Below, piece after piece: positions 50,820 to 58,804 of a stretch of DNA of 64,000 nucleotides; within the stretch, counting starts at the first letter, position 1; each line of letters begins with the position of its first letter. The stretch is from Ramlibacter rhizophilus. GTDB lineage: Bacteria; Pseudomonadota; Gammaproteobacteria; Burkholderiales; Burkholderiaceae_C. A program made the position numbers and the translations under genes. The notes beneath the pieces were generated by a model, which saw only the letters and a program-made list of their open reading frames with translations, did no database searches and was not told the origin of the DNA. The stretch is from NCBI RefSeq assembly GCF_004681965.1, contig NZ_SMLL01000006.1, positions 186,001 to 250,000 on the forward strand, in the 5' to 3' direction.

Positions 50820-51562
50820 CACTTGTCTCCTTCGTCGTTGTCGATCGTCGGGCCCGGCGCGCTCGCGCGCGCCAGGAGTTCCACCAGGGCCGCGGCCACG
50901 GCCCCGGGCTGCTCCAGCGGCAGCATGTGGCCGGCCAGGTCGATGCGCGACAGCCGCCCCGAGGGCAGCAACGCGGCGAGTTCCTCGGACAGGGCCGGCG
51001 GCGTGATCCGGTCCTGCGCGCCGCACAGCACGCTGGCCGGCATGCGCAGGCGGGGCAGCAGGGCACGGTGGTCGCCCCGGGCCATGGTCGCGCGGGTCTG
51101 GGCGATGCCGATGGCCGCCCCGACGTCCAGCATCATGCGACGCAGCCTCTGCGCCAGTTCCGGGGAGGGCGCGTGCATGCCCCACTTCACGATGCCCTCC
51201 ACGACCTTGGCGAAGTCGCCGCGCATGGCGGCCATGGTCTTCTCGCGGTTGGCGGCGCCTTCGGCGGATTCGGGCCGCGCGGACGTGGAGACCAGTGCCA
51301 CGCCGGCGACGGCGCGGGGGGCGTTCGCGAGCATCTCCAGCACGACGTAGCCGCCCAGGGAGAAGCCCGCCACTAACAGCGGCACCGCGGGCGACACGTC
51401 GGCCACTTGCGCCCAGGCGGCCTGCGCCATCGCCGGCACGCTGTCCTGCGTGAGCGTGGCCATCCTGCGTACCTCGACGGTCTCGGGCATCGCGGCAGCG
51501 ACCTCGTCCCACACGCCCGGGTCGTTGAGCATGCCGGGGACCAGCAGCAGCACCGGCTTCAC
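50819..51562 (-). CDS. Alpha/beta hydrolase
   Basis: A 247-residue alpha/beta hydrolase beginning KPVLLLVPGMLNDPGVWDEV, with nucleophile elbow AGFSLGGYVVLEM, an aspartate in LCGAQDRITPP and the His in DLAGHMLPLEQP. The start is a GTG overlapping the ligase stop by 4 bp. In this operon it may hydrolyse an ester, lactone or enol-lactone intermediate. Confidence 0.85.
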   Translation of the reverse strand: MKPVLLLVPGMLNDPGVWDEVAAAMPETVEVRRMATLTQDSVPAMAQAAWAQVADVSPAVPLLVAGFSLGGYVVLEMLANAPRAVAGVALVSTSARPESAEGAANREKTMAAMRGDFAKVVEGIVKWGMHAPSPELAQRLRRMMLDVGAAIGIAQTRATMARGDHRALLPRLRMPASVLCGAQDRITPPALSEELAALLPSGRLSRIDLAGHMLPLEQPGAVAAALVELLARASAPGPTIDNDEGDK

Positions 51563-53277
51563 GCAGCGCCTCCCGCGGCGTGCAGGTGCCGCAGCTCGCG
51601 CTTGAGCACCTTGCCCAGGGGATTGCGCGGCAGGCTGTCCACCAGCACCAGCCGCTCGGGCCACTTGAAGGCCGCGACCTGCTCCACGCGCCGCAGGAAC
51701 TCGACCAGCTCCGGCAGGTCCAGCTGCGCGCCTTCGGTGGGTGCGACCACCGCGCACACCCGCTCGCCCAGCACCGGGTCCGGCACGCCGATGACGGCGG
51801 CCTCGCGCACCTTGGGGTGGGCCATGAGCAGGCACTCCACTTCCTCGGAGGAGATGTTCATGCCGCCGCGCACCACGATGTCCTTGTGGCGCCCGCAAAA
51901 GCGCAGGAACTGGCCGTGGTCCCCGGCGATCTCGAACAGGTCGCCGGTGCGGTAGTAGCCCTGCTCGTCGAAGGCGCGGCGCGTGAGTTCGGGCGCGTTG
52001 AAGTAGCCGCTGAAGATGGTGGGGCCGCAAAAACGCAGCTCGCCCACGCGGCCCGGCGCGTCGATGTCCTCGCCCGTGTCCAGGTCCACCAGTCGCGTGC
52101 GCACCTTGCGCGCGTTGCTGGCCGACCAGTCGAAGCCGGCGACGCCGTAGCGCGGGAAGTAGCGGCTTCGCTGCGCCCGGTCAGGCACGTCCTGGGGGGT
52201 GGAGGACAGTGCCGCGCCCTCGTTGGAGCCGAAGTAGTTGACCACCTCCACGCCGAAGCGCTCGGCGAAGGCTTCCACCAGCCCCTCGGGCAGGGGGCCG
52301 CCACCCGAGCCGACGCGGCGCAGGCGCGACAGGTCCACGCCCTGCAGGCGCTGCGGCTCCTTGAGCAGCATGTGCAGCACGGCGGGCGCAGCGACGGTGT
52401 AGTCGGTGGGCTGCTCGCGCAGCTGCGCGGTGAACACCTCGATGTCGAAGGGATGGTGGTGGTGCAGGCCGCCGCCCACCAGCAGCCAGGCCGCCAGGCT
52501 GGTGGACACGCCCGCCATGTTCACGAAGGGGAAGGGGATCAGCATCTGCGCGCCCGGTTGCAGCTGCCCGGCGTCCACGACAGACTGGCCGACGATCAGC
52601 CATTCGTTGTGGTTGCGCGGAACGCCCTTGGGCTGCGCCTCGGTGCCGGAGGTCCAGCAGACGGTGAGCACGTCGTGGGCGCTCACGCCGGCACGTTCGC
52701 CGTGTGACCGCAGGGCCGCTGCGCTCCACTCGGGCGTTGCGGCCAGCGCGTCGCCCAGGTCGCGGACGGCGTCCGGCACGGCATGGCCGAAAGCCCAGAG
52801 CTGCTCCAGCGAAGGCAGCTGGGAGGCGAGCGTGGCCCAGTGCCGCGCGGGCTCGTGGGAGCCGCAACGCGCGACGGTGATGGCCATGCGCGCCCGCGTG
52901 GTCGCCACCACGTGCGTGAGCTCGTGCGCGCGGTACTGCATGGGAACGGGCGAGATCACGATGCCCAGCGCCGCGCAGGCGAGGTACAGCACATGCAGTT
53001 CCACGACATTGGGCAGCTGCACGACGATCACGTCGTCCTTGCGCAGTCCCTGCGCGTGCAGGAACGCCGCCATGCGGCCCACGTCGGCGAGCAGCTCGCC
53101 CCAGGTGCAGCGCCGCGCCGCCTCGCCGGTGATCTGCGCGCGGTTGGGCGGGTCGGCGACGGCGAAGGCCGCGGGCTGGCGTTCGGCGGTGGTGATGAAC
53201 AGCTCGGACAGCGTGCGCTCGCCCCACCAGCCGCGGGCGAGGTACTGCGCGATGCGCTCGGGGGGAACGAGGATCAC
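51559..53277 (-). CDS. AMP-dependent acyl-CoA synthetase/ligase
   Basis: A 572-residue ANL-superfamily enzyme. The P-loop-like motif CWTSGTEAQPKGVPRNH, the A5 region NYFGSNEGAAL, the A7/A8 region YRTGDLFEI plus GRHKDIVVRGGMNISSEEVE, and the C-terminal lysine in NPLGKVLKREL are all present. It would adenylate a carboxylic acid and transfer it to CoA. Sequence features lie near aryl- and cyclohexanecarboxylate-CoA ligases; the substrate is unknown. It follows the carotenoid-oxygenase gene by about 10 bp. Confidence 0.9.
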   Translation of the reverse strand: MILVPPERIAQYLARGWWGERTLSELFITTAERQPAAFAVADPPNRAQITGEAARRCTWGELLADVGRMAAFLHAQGLRKDDVIVVQLPNVVELHVLYLACAALGIVISPVPMQYRAHELTHVVATTRARMAITVARCGSHEPARHWATLASQLPSLEQLWAFGHAVPDAVRDLGDALAATPEWSAAALRSHGERAGVSAHDVLTVCWTSGTEAQPKGVPRNHNEWLIVGQSVVDAGQLQPGAQMLIPFPFVNMAGVSTSLAAWLLVGGGLHHHHPFDIEVFTAQLREQPTDYTVAAPAVLHMLLKEPQRLQGVDLSRLRRVGSGGGPLPEGLVEAFAERFGVEVVNYFGSNEGAALSSTPQDVPDRAQRSRYFPRYGVAGFDWSASNARKVRTRLVDLDTGEDIDAPGRVGELRFCGPTIFSGYFNAPELTRRAFDEQGYYRTGDLFEIAGDHGQFLRFCGRHKDIVVRGGMNISSEEVECLLMAHPKVREAAVIGVPDPVLGERVCAVVAPTEGAQLDLPELVEFLRRVEQVAAFKWPERLVLVDSLPRNPLGKVLKRELRHLHAAGGAA

Positions 53278-53287
53278 GCGCCGCGCC

Positions 53288-54730
53288 TCACTTCCACCGG
53301 TCCAGCGTGCGCTGGCTCACGTAGGTGGCGTGAAAGCCGTTGGGCACGCGGCGGGGCAGCGGCAGGCGGGCCACCGGCCCTTCGGCCAGGCGCGCGCCCA
53401 GGCAGTCGAAGACCTGGATCTCCGAGCGCACCTCCACCGGGTTCCAGGCCAGGGTGACGAGGTAGCCGTCGTCCTCCGAGCGCGGATCGTCGCGCGGCGC
53501 GAAACCGGGCTCGTTGTAGAAGTACTGCGGCCCGGCGCTGTAGGCGATGTAGCCGCCGGTCTGCAGGTCGTACTTCACCAGGCCCGGAAACCGCGGCTCC
53601 TCGCGCCCGCCCGGCGGGAACACGATGTGGTACGACCAGCGGTTGCGCCGGCCCTGGTAGGCGCCGTTGATGACCGGAAACTCGGTGTTGAGCACGTCGT
53701 CGATCACGCGCTCGCGGGTCTGGCCGCTGCGCAGGTCGAAGCGCCACTCGTACAGCAGGAAGTCGCGCTGGCGCTGGTTGATGGTGCGCTCCAGGCGGCG
53801 CGCGTCGATGCGGCCATGGACATCGTGGTACAGGCGGTAGGGCGTGCCCACCATCACGACCTCCTCGCCCTCGTCCCAGGCGTTGACCACGTGCAGCATG
53901 TAGCCGGGCTTGGCTTCGAACCAGCGGATGTCGCTGGCCTGGCCATAGCGCGGCACCACCGCGAAGCGGCTGGGTTCGTCGGGGTGGAAGCGCACCTTGT
54001 AGCGCCCGGCCGCCATCGCTTCCATGTCCAGGCGCAGGGGGAAGTCGTGCAGGATGGTGTGGCGCTCGGTGACGGCCATGTCGTGCGGCAGGTTGGGACC
54101 GGGCAGCGGGATCTCGATTTCGTGGCGCGCCTGCCGGTCCGGTCCGATGACGCCGTAGCGCATGTAGGGCGGCTCCATGGCGTAGTCGAACCACAGCAGC
54201 TCGCCCGTGTGCTCGTCCGGCCGCGAGTGGGCCGAGATGCGGCTGACGGCGCCGCCGTAGTCGGCGACGCCCAGGGTCTCCAGCGTCATCGGGTCCACGG
54301 CATAGGGCATGCCGGAGCGGTACCACATGGACAGCAGCCGGCCGGCGTGGAACTTCACGTCGGTGTTGGAGGTGTTCTTCAGCGGCTGGTCGGGCCGGTC
54401 GGTGCGGAAGGGTTCCTTGAGGCCCTTCCAGAGCGTGCGGCCGGCGGCCTGCTCCTCGCGCAGGCCCTCGGTGCGGATCCAGCAGTTGCGGTAGCTCACG
54501 CGCCCGTGGTCGAAGTGGACCGCGTGCAGCATGCCGTCGCCGTCGTAGGCGTGGTAGCGCCAGCCGGGCGCAAAGAACGCGTTGGGTCCGTTGCGCACAT
54601 AGAGGCCGGCGAAGTCGCGCGGCATCTCGCCGATGACCGCCAGGTCCTCGAACACGTCTTCCTCATGCACTGGCGCGTTGTTGCCGCTGAGCGCGGGAAT
54701 GTCGTGGACGGGAAGCTCGGGGGTCTGCAT
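53288..54730 (-). CDS. Carotenoid oxygenase-family dioxygenase (lignostilbene/apocarotenoid cleavage type)
   Basis: A 480-residue beta-propeller non-heme iron oxygenase. The four iron-ligand histidines can be placed in SAHSRPDEHTGEL, TILHDFPLRLD, MLHVVNAWDEGEE and NGFHATYVS. The conserved N-terminal YVRNGPNAFF and DGDGMLHAVHFDHG are present. The family cleaves C=C bonds of carotenoids, stilbenes or isoeugenol-like phenylpropenes to aldehydes. It is the first gene of the leftward operon and divergent from an iclR gene with palindromic sites between them. Confidence 0.9.
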   Translation of the reverse strand: MQTPELPVHDIPALSGNNAPVHEEDVFEDLAVIGEMPRDFAGLYVRNGPNAFFAPGWRYHAYDGDGMLHAVHFDHGRVSYRNCWIRTEGLREEQAAGRTLWKGLKEPFRTDRPDQPLKNTSNTDVKFHAGRLLSMWYRSGMPYAVDPMTLETLGVADYGGAVSRISAHSRPDEHTGELLWFDYAMEPPYMRYGVIGPDRQARHEIEIPLPGPNLPHDMAVTERHTILHDFPLRLDMEAMAAGRYKVRFHPDEPSRFAVVPRYGQASDIRWFEAKPGYMLHVVNAWDEGEEVVMVGTPYRLYHDVHGRIDARRLERTINQRQRDFLLYEWRFDLRSGQTRERVIDDVLNTEFPVINGAYQGRRNRWSYHIVFPPGGREEPRFPGLVKYDLQTGGYIAYSAGPQYFYNEPGFAPRDDPRSEDDGYLVTLAWNPVEVRSEIQVFDCLGARLAEGPVARLPLPRRVPNGFHATYVSQRTLDRWK

Positions 54731-54792
54731 GGCAAGGGCTCCAGGGTCCGGGCCACTCTAGGCAGACAGGCGCCGATCGGCCCGACGCGAAT

Positions 54793-54824
54793 CGATATAT
54801 CGGCAACAATTTCGATATGTCGAA
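54793..54824. promoter_or_regulatory. Candidate IclR operator (two adjacent palindromes)
   Basis: CGATATATCG at 54793-54802 is a perfect palindrome, and TTCGATATGTCGAA at 54811-54824 is a near-perfect one that contains the iclR start codon. The second recurs as TTTCGATATGTC at 55680-55691 upstream of the CoA-transferase gene. Their position suggests that the adjacent IclR represses itself and controls the divergent oxygenase operon. Confidence 0.6.
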
Positions 54825-55608
54825 TGCTGCCTACCGGACTCCCGCCGCCTATGCCGATTTCGAGGGCGACCGCCAGTTCGCCACCACGCTGGCGCGCGGC
54901 ATGGAGCTGCTGCGCTGCTTCTCGCCCGAGCAGCCGGTGCTGGGCAACAAGGAACTGGCGCAGATGCTGAAGCTGCCGCGCCCCACGGTCTCGCGCCTGG
55001 TCTACACCCTGGTGGCCATGGGCTACCTGGCGCAGGACCTCGACTCGGGCCGTTACCGACTGGGTTCTGCCGTGCTGTCGCTGGGCTACCCGTTGCTGGA
55101 GACGCTCTCGGTGCGGCAGCGCGCGCGGCCGGCCATGCTGGAGCTGGCGCAGGAAGTCGGCGGCTCGGTCGCCATCGCCATCCGCAGCCGGCTGGAGATG
55201 GTGTGCGTGGAGGTGGCGCGGCGCGGCGAACGCACGGGGCACCCCATCGACGTCGGCCTGACCTACTCCTTGTGCGGCTCCGCCGTCGGACGCGCCTACC
55301 TCGCCGGCTGCGGCGCCGCCGAGCGCGAGAGCTTGCTCAACCAGGTCCGGGTCAAGCTGCCCCAGGAATGGGAGCGCCACCAGGAGCGCCTGCAGCACAA
55401 CCTGTCGGAGTACGCGAGCCGGGGCTGCTGCGTGTCGGTGGGCGAGCTGTACGGGGACGTCCAGGCGGTGGCGGTCCCCCTGGGTCGCGTGGACCGGGGC
55501 GAGCTGGCCGTCCTGAACTGCTCGTTCCAGAAGCGCAGGCTGGACGAGGCCTGGCTGGTGGAGCAGGTCGGTCCGCAACTGGTGCGGCTCGCACGGCGGC
55601 TGAACTGA
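54817..55608 (+). CDS. IclR-family transcriptional regulator
   Basis: A 263-residue regulator. The N-terminal winged helix-turn-helix (residues ~25-85: RGMELLRCFSPEQPVLGNKE, LKLPRPTVSRLVYTLVAMGY) precedes the IclR effector-binding domain (IRSRLEMVCVEVARRGE through AVAVPLGRVDRGELAVLNCS). IclR proteins of this type usually control aromatic-acid catabolism in response to a pathway metabolite. Its stop codon is the first TGA of a palindromic repeat. Confidence 0.92.
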   Translation: MSNAAYRTPAAYADFEGDRQFATTLARGMELLRCFSPEQPVLGNKELAQMLKLPRPTVSRLVYTLVAMGYLAQDLDSGRYRLGSAVLSLGYPLLETLSVRQRARPAMLELAQEVGGSVAIAIRSRLEMVCVEVARRGERTGHPIDVGLTYSLCGSAVGRAYLAGCGAAERESLLNQVRVKLPQEWERHQERLQHNLSEYASRGCCVSVGELYGDVQAVAVPLGRVDRGELAVLNCSFQKRRLDEAWLVEQVGPQLVRLARRLN

Positions 55609-55667
55609 GAAGCTGTGAACGACTTCGCCACGCCCGCCTCGGACGCGCCGAATTCGTTCACAGCTTC
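55606..55667 (+). repeat. Short copy of the stop-codon-anchored palindromic repeat
   Basis: Perfect 12-bp terminal inverted repeats GAAGCTGTGAAC (55609-55620) and GTTCACAGCTTC (55656-55667) enclose 35 bp. Both halves align with the ends of the 162-bp element at 23526-23687 with only a few mismatches, while its interior is absent. The TGA at the left edge is the iclR stop codon. Confidence 0.8.
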
Positions 55668-55679
55668 CGAAGCCGACCG

Positions 55680-55691
55680 TTTCGATATGTC
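55680..55691. promoter_or_regulatory. Candidate IclR site upstream of the CoA-transferase gene
   Basis: TTTCGATATGTC repeats, base for base, the sequence at 54810-54821 in front of iclR. It lies about 70 bp before the CaiB-type gene, placing that gene in the presumed IclR regulon. Confidence 0.5.
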
Positions 55692-55759
55692 TTCCGACGT
55701 TCCGCCATGCAGGCGCAAGCCGCTCGGCTCGGCGCGGCCGGGCTACCCTGCCGCGAGCC

Positions 55760-56941
55760 ATGAACGATCCCATGCTTCCCCTGCAGGGCCTTCGGGTCTT
55801 CGACCTGAGCCAGGGCATCGCCGGCCCCTATGCCTCCATGCTGCTGGCGGCGCAGGGTGCGGACGTGATCAAGGTGGAGCCGCCTGAGGGGGACTGGATC
55901 CGCCTGCAGCGCCAGGCCGTGCGCGGCCATGTTCCGGCCGGGCTGTCGGTGAACGTGGGCAAGCGCAGCCTGGCGCTGGACCTCAAGCACCCGCCGGCGC
56001 GCGAGGCGGCGCGGTTCGTGGCGGCCGGCTGCGACGTGGTGCTGGAGAGCTTCCGCCCCGGCGTCGTGGCGCGGCTGGGGCTGGACGCGGCGACGCTGCG
56101 CGCCGAGCGGCCGGAACTCGTGTACTGCTCCATCAACGGCTTCGGCAGCCGCGGCCCGCTCAGCGGCCGGCCGGTGATCGACCACGTGGCGCAGGCCTAC
56201 TGCGGCTGGATGAGCCTGAACGCAGACGCCCAGGGCGTCCCGCAGCGCACCCGCAACATCGTGCTGGCCGACCAGGTGACCGGCCTTTTTGCCAGCCAGG
56301 CGATCGCCAGCGCCCTGCTGGGGCGCTTCCGCAGCGGCCAGGGCGCCACGCTGGAGGTGACCCTGGCCGGTGCCATGGCGGCCTTCCTCGCGCCGCGCAT
56401 CGTCTCCCACGTGCTGAGCGAAGGCCGCGCCACGCAGGTCGAATTCACCGTGCCCACCGGTGACTACGCCACCGCCGACGGCCTGCTGGTGCTCGCCGTG
56501 CGCACGCCCGGCGACGTCGCCACGCTGTGCACGCTCACCGGATGCGCCGAATTGCTGCAGGACCCGCGCTTCGACAGCCCTGCGGCGCGTGCGCGCCACG
56601 GCGAGGCGATGCGCGAGGTGCTGGCGCAGCGGCTGCTGGAACGCTCCGCGCTGGAATGGGAAGGGCTGCTGGCCGGCCAGGGCCTGCTGGCCTGCGCGGT
56701 CCGCGACATCGGTGGCTTCCTCGATTCACAGGCCGCGGACGGCCTGGACCTGGTGGACCAGGGCGAGATGCCCGGCTGGGGGCCCGTTCCGCTGGTGCGC
56801 ATCCCCGGCGCCGCGCCCTGGACCGCGCGGCCGCGCTCGGCGCATCCGCCGGCCGTGGGCGAGCACGGCGCCGAGATCCTGCGGGAAGCCGGCCTGTCGG
56901 CGGCGCAGATCGAGGCCGCCCTGTCCCCGGGTCCGCATTGA
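55760..56941 (+). CDS. CaiB/BaiF family CoA transferase
   Basis: A 393-residue family III CoA transferase, starting LQGLRVFDLSQGIAGPYASM and with ADVIKVEPPEGDWIR. The catalytic aspartate segment is ADQVTGLFASQAIASALL, and SINGFGSRGPL is also present. Such enzymes move CoA between carboxylic acids. A shared candidate operator links it to the IclR cluster, where it could provide an alternative to the ATP-dependent ligase for activating the substrate. Confidence 0.9.
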   Translation: MNDPMLPLQGLRVFDLSQGIAGPYASMLLAAQGADVIKVEPPEGDWIRLQRQAVRGHVPAGLSVNVGKRSLALDLKHPPAREAARFVAAGCDVVLESFRPGVVARLGLDAATLRAERPELVYCSINGFGSRGPLSGRPVIDHVAQAYCGWMSLNADAQGVPQRTRNIVLADQVTGLFASQAIASALLGRFRSGQGATLEVTLAGAMAAFLAPRIVSHVLSEGRATQVEFTVPTGDYATADGLLVLAVRTPGDVATLCTLTGCAELLQDPRFDSPAARARHGEAMREVLAQRLLERSALEWEGLLAGQGLLACAVRDIGGFLDSQAADGLDLVDQGEMPGWGPVPLVRIPGAAPWTARPRSAHPPAVGEHGAEILREAGLSAAQIEAALSPGPH

Positions 56942-57005
56942 AGTCCAGCCGCGCTTCGTATGATGCGCGGCGGACGGCCCGGTGCGCCGTCGTCGGAGCG
57001 CAAGC

Positions 57006-57587
57006 ATGGTGGTCCTGATCCTCGGGCTGGTGGTCTTCCTGGGCGTTCACTCCGTCCGCATCGTCGCGGAGGACTGGCGCACGCGCCGCGTCGCCGGCAT
57101 GGGCGAGGGCCCCTGGAAGGGGCTCTACAGCCTGATCGCGCTCGTGGGCTTCGTCCTCATCGTGTGGGGCTACGGCCTGGCCCGCCAGGACCCGGTGGTG
57201 CTGTGGACGCCGCCGCGCGGCATGGCCCACCTCGCCGCCCTGCTCACGCTGCCCGCGTTCGTGCTGCTGGTGGCCGCCTACGTGCCGCGCAACGCCATCC
57301 GCGCCCGGGTGCACCATCCCATGATCCTGGGCGTGAAGCTGTGGGCGCTGGCACACCTGCTGGCCAACGGCACGCTGGCGGACGTGGTCCTCTTCGGGGC
57401 TTTCCTGCTCTGGGCCGTGTTCGACTTCCGCTCCGCACGCCGGCGCGCGCCCGACGCCGGCGCCCCGGCCGGACGCGGCTCCGGTGGCGCCACGGCGGCC
57501 ACCCTGCTGGTGGGCGTGGCCGCCTGGGCCTTGTTCGCGTTCTGGGCGCACGGCTGGCTCATCGGCGTGCGGCCCTTCGGCATGTAG
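57006..57587 (+). CDS. NnrU-family membrane protein
   Basis: A 193-residue protein with five or six membrane segments and the NnrU pattern LGLVVFLGVHSVRI, GPWKGLYSLIALVGF and KLWALAHLLANG. NnrU was named for a link to nitrite/nitric-oxide reduction in alphaproteobacteria, but many homologues stand alone, as here, with no denitrification genes nearby. The ATG at 57006 (MVVLILGL) fits best; an ATG at 56982 would add a short arginine-rich leader. Confidence 0.85.
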   Translation: MVVLILGLVVFLGVHSVRIVAEDWRTRRVAGMGEGPWKGLYSLIALVGFVLIVWGYGLARQDPVVLWTPPRGMAHLAALLTLPAFVLLVAAYVPRNAIRARVHHPMILGVKLWALAHLLANGTLADVVLFGAFLLWAVFDFRSARRRAPDAGAPAGRGSGGATAATLLVGVAAWALFAFWAHGWLIGVRPFGM

Positions 57588-57735
57588 GGCGCCGCGGAGC
57601 CACCGCGAGCGGTTGACAAACGCTCACAAAGGGCCTGGCCTGCCCGGCACCGTCCGACAGCCGGCCGGCGACGCGCGTCCAGAATGGGGGCATCGACATC
57701 AGGACCGGGCCACGGTCGCCCGGGGAAAGGCCCCC

Positions 57736-58068
57736 ATGAGCAAGAAGCACGACTTCCTCCGCAGCGAACAGAACCGCGACAAGCACCCCGAGTCGCAGAT
57801 GGTCGGCAGCGCCGCGCAGCAGGAGGAGCAGCAGCGCCGCGAGAGCGTGCAGAACGTGAGCGCGCAGGACCGGCAGGAGCCGCACCGCGGCAAGTACGGC
57901 AACGACCACAACAAGATGGGCGAGCAGCAGCCGACGCAGAAGAACGAAGGCCAGCGCACGCCCCAGAGCCGGCACGACAACGAGATGCACGTGGGCGGCG
58001 ACAACCGCATCCAGTCGCGCCAGGCCAATCCGCAGGCCGGCGAGAGCCACGGCCCCTCGGGCGGCTGA
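57736..58068 (+). CDS. Small hydrophilic disordered protein
   Basis: A 110-residue protein composed almost entirely of Gln, Asn, Glu, Asp, His, Arg, Lys, Ser and Gly, with no hydrophobic core and many short QE/NR-type runs. GGAAAGG lies upstream of the ATG at 57736. The composition resembles hydrophilin or desiccation-related proteins, but I recognise no defined family. It stands between two small membrane-protein genes. Confidence 0.6.
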   Translation: MSKKHDFLRSEQNRDKHPESQMVGSAAQQEEQQRRESVQNVSAQDRQEPHRGKYGNDHNKMGEQQPTQKNEGQRTPQSRHDNEMHVGGDNRIQSRQANPQAGESHGPSGG

Positions 58069-58126
58069 TGCGCAGCGAATAGCCGAGCCGGCCACTGCGG
58101 CACGGGCGGGGCGCAACAATGCCCGC

Positions 58127-58522
58127 ATGAGCCGCCCCGCCCTCACCTACCTCGCCGCCCTGCTCGCCTTCGGCCTGCTGGACTATGTCTGGCTGCGCCA
58201 CATCGCCATCGACTGGTACGAGGCCGGCATGGCGCACGTGCTGGCGCCACAGCCGAACTGGTGGGCGGCCGGCGCCTTCTACCTGCTGTACCCGGCGGGA
58301 GTGGTCTTCTTCGCGGCCTGGCCCTCGGAGGGCGACTGGACGCGCGCCCTGTTCCTGGGCGCGCTCTTCGGCGCCTTCGCCTATGGCACCTACGACCTCA
58401 CCAGCCTGGCCGTGATCCGCGACTGGCCGGTGGGCCTCACGCTGCTGGACATCGCCTGGGGGGCCGTCGTGAGCGGTGCGGCGGCCGCGGCGGGCGCGGT
58501 CGCCCTCAAGGCAGCGAGCTGA
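58127..58522 (+). CDS. DUF2177 membrane protein
   Basis: A 131-residue protein with four membrane segments and the DUF2177 pattern: LLDYVWLRHIAIDWYEAGM, YLLYPAGVVFFAA, FGAFAYGTYDLTSLAVIRDW and LLDIAWGAVVSG. Function is unknown. Its TGA stop begins a TGAGAAGCTG half-repeat shared with three other loci. Confidence 0.82.
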   Translation: MSRPALTYLAALLAFGLLDYVWLRHIAIDWYEAGMAHVLAPQPNWWAAGAFYLLYPAGVVFFAAWPSEGDWTRALFLGALFGAFAYGTYDLTSLAVIRDWPVGLTLLDIAWGAVVSGAAAAAGAVALKAAS

Positions 58523-58529
58523 GAAGCTG
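58520..58529 (+). repeat. Half copy of the TGAGAAGCTGTGAAC repeat at a stop codon
   Basis: TGAGAAGCTG (58520-58529) matches the first 10 bases of the element at 55606. The TGA is the stop of the DUF2177 gene, repeating the arrangement seen at three other loci; the remainder of the element is absent. Confidence 0.4.
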
Positions 58530-58537
58530 CCGCGGGC

Positions 58538-58801
58538 CTACTTGTGGTCCGGCAGCTCGATCTTGACTTCGAGCACTTCCAGGTTGTCTTGGCGCTCCAG
58601 CTGCACCTTGATGTCGTCCGGGTTGATCTTGATGTACTTGCTGATCACGGCGACCAGGTCGCGTTGCAGCGCGGGCAGGTAGTCGGGCTCGGCGGCGTTG
58701 CGGCCGCTGCGCTCGTGCGCCAGGATGATCTGCAGCCGCTCCTTGGCGACCGTCGCGGTCTTCTTCTTTTCACCGAGCAGGAAGGAGAGGAACGACGCCA
58801 C
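58538..58801 (-). CDS. minE: Cell division topological specificity factor MinE
   Basis: An 87-residue protein whose N-terminal amphipathic and MinD-stimulating segment ([20 protein letters not shown]) and C-terminal dimerisation strands ([19 protein letters not shown]) are typical. MinE drives MinD-ATP off the membrane and sets the pole-to-pole oscillation that places the division site. It follows minD by 3 bp in the order minC-minD-minE. Confidence 0.97.
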   Translation of the reverse strand: MASFLSFLLGEKKKTATVAKERLQIILAHERSGRNAAEPDYLPALQRDLVAVISKYIKINPDDIKVQLERQDNLEVLEVKIELPDHK

Positions 58802-58804
58802 TGC

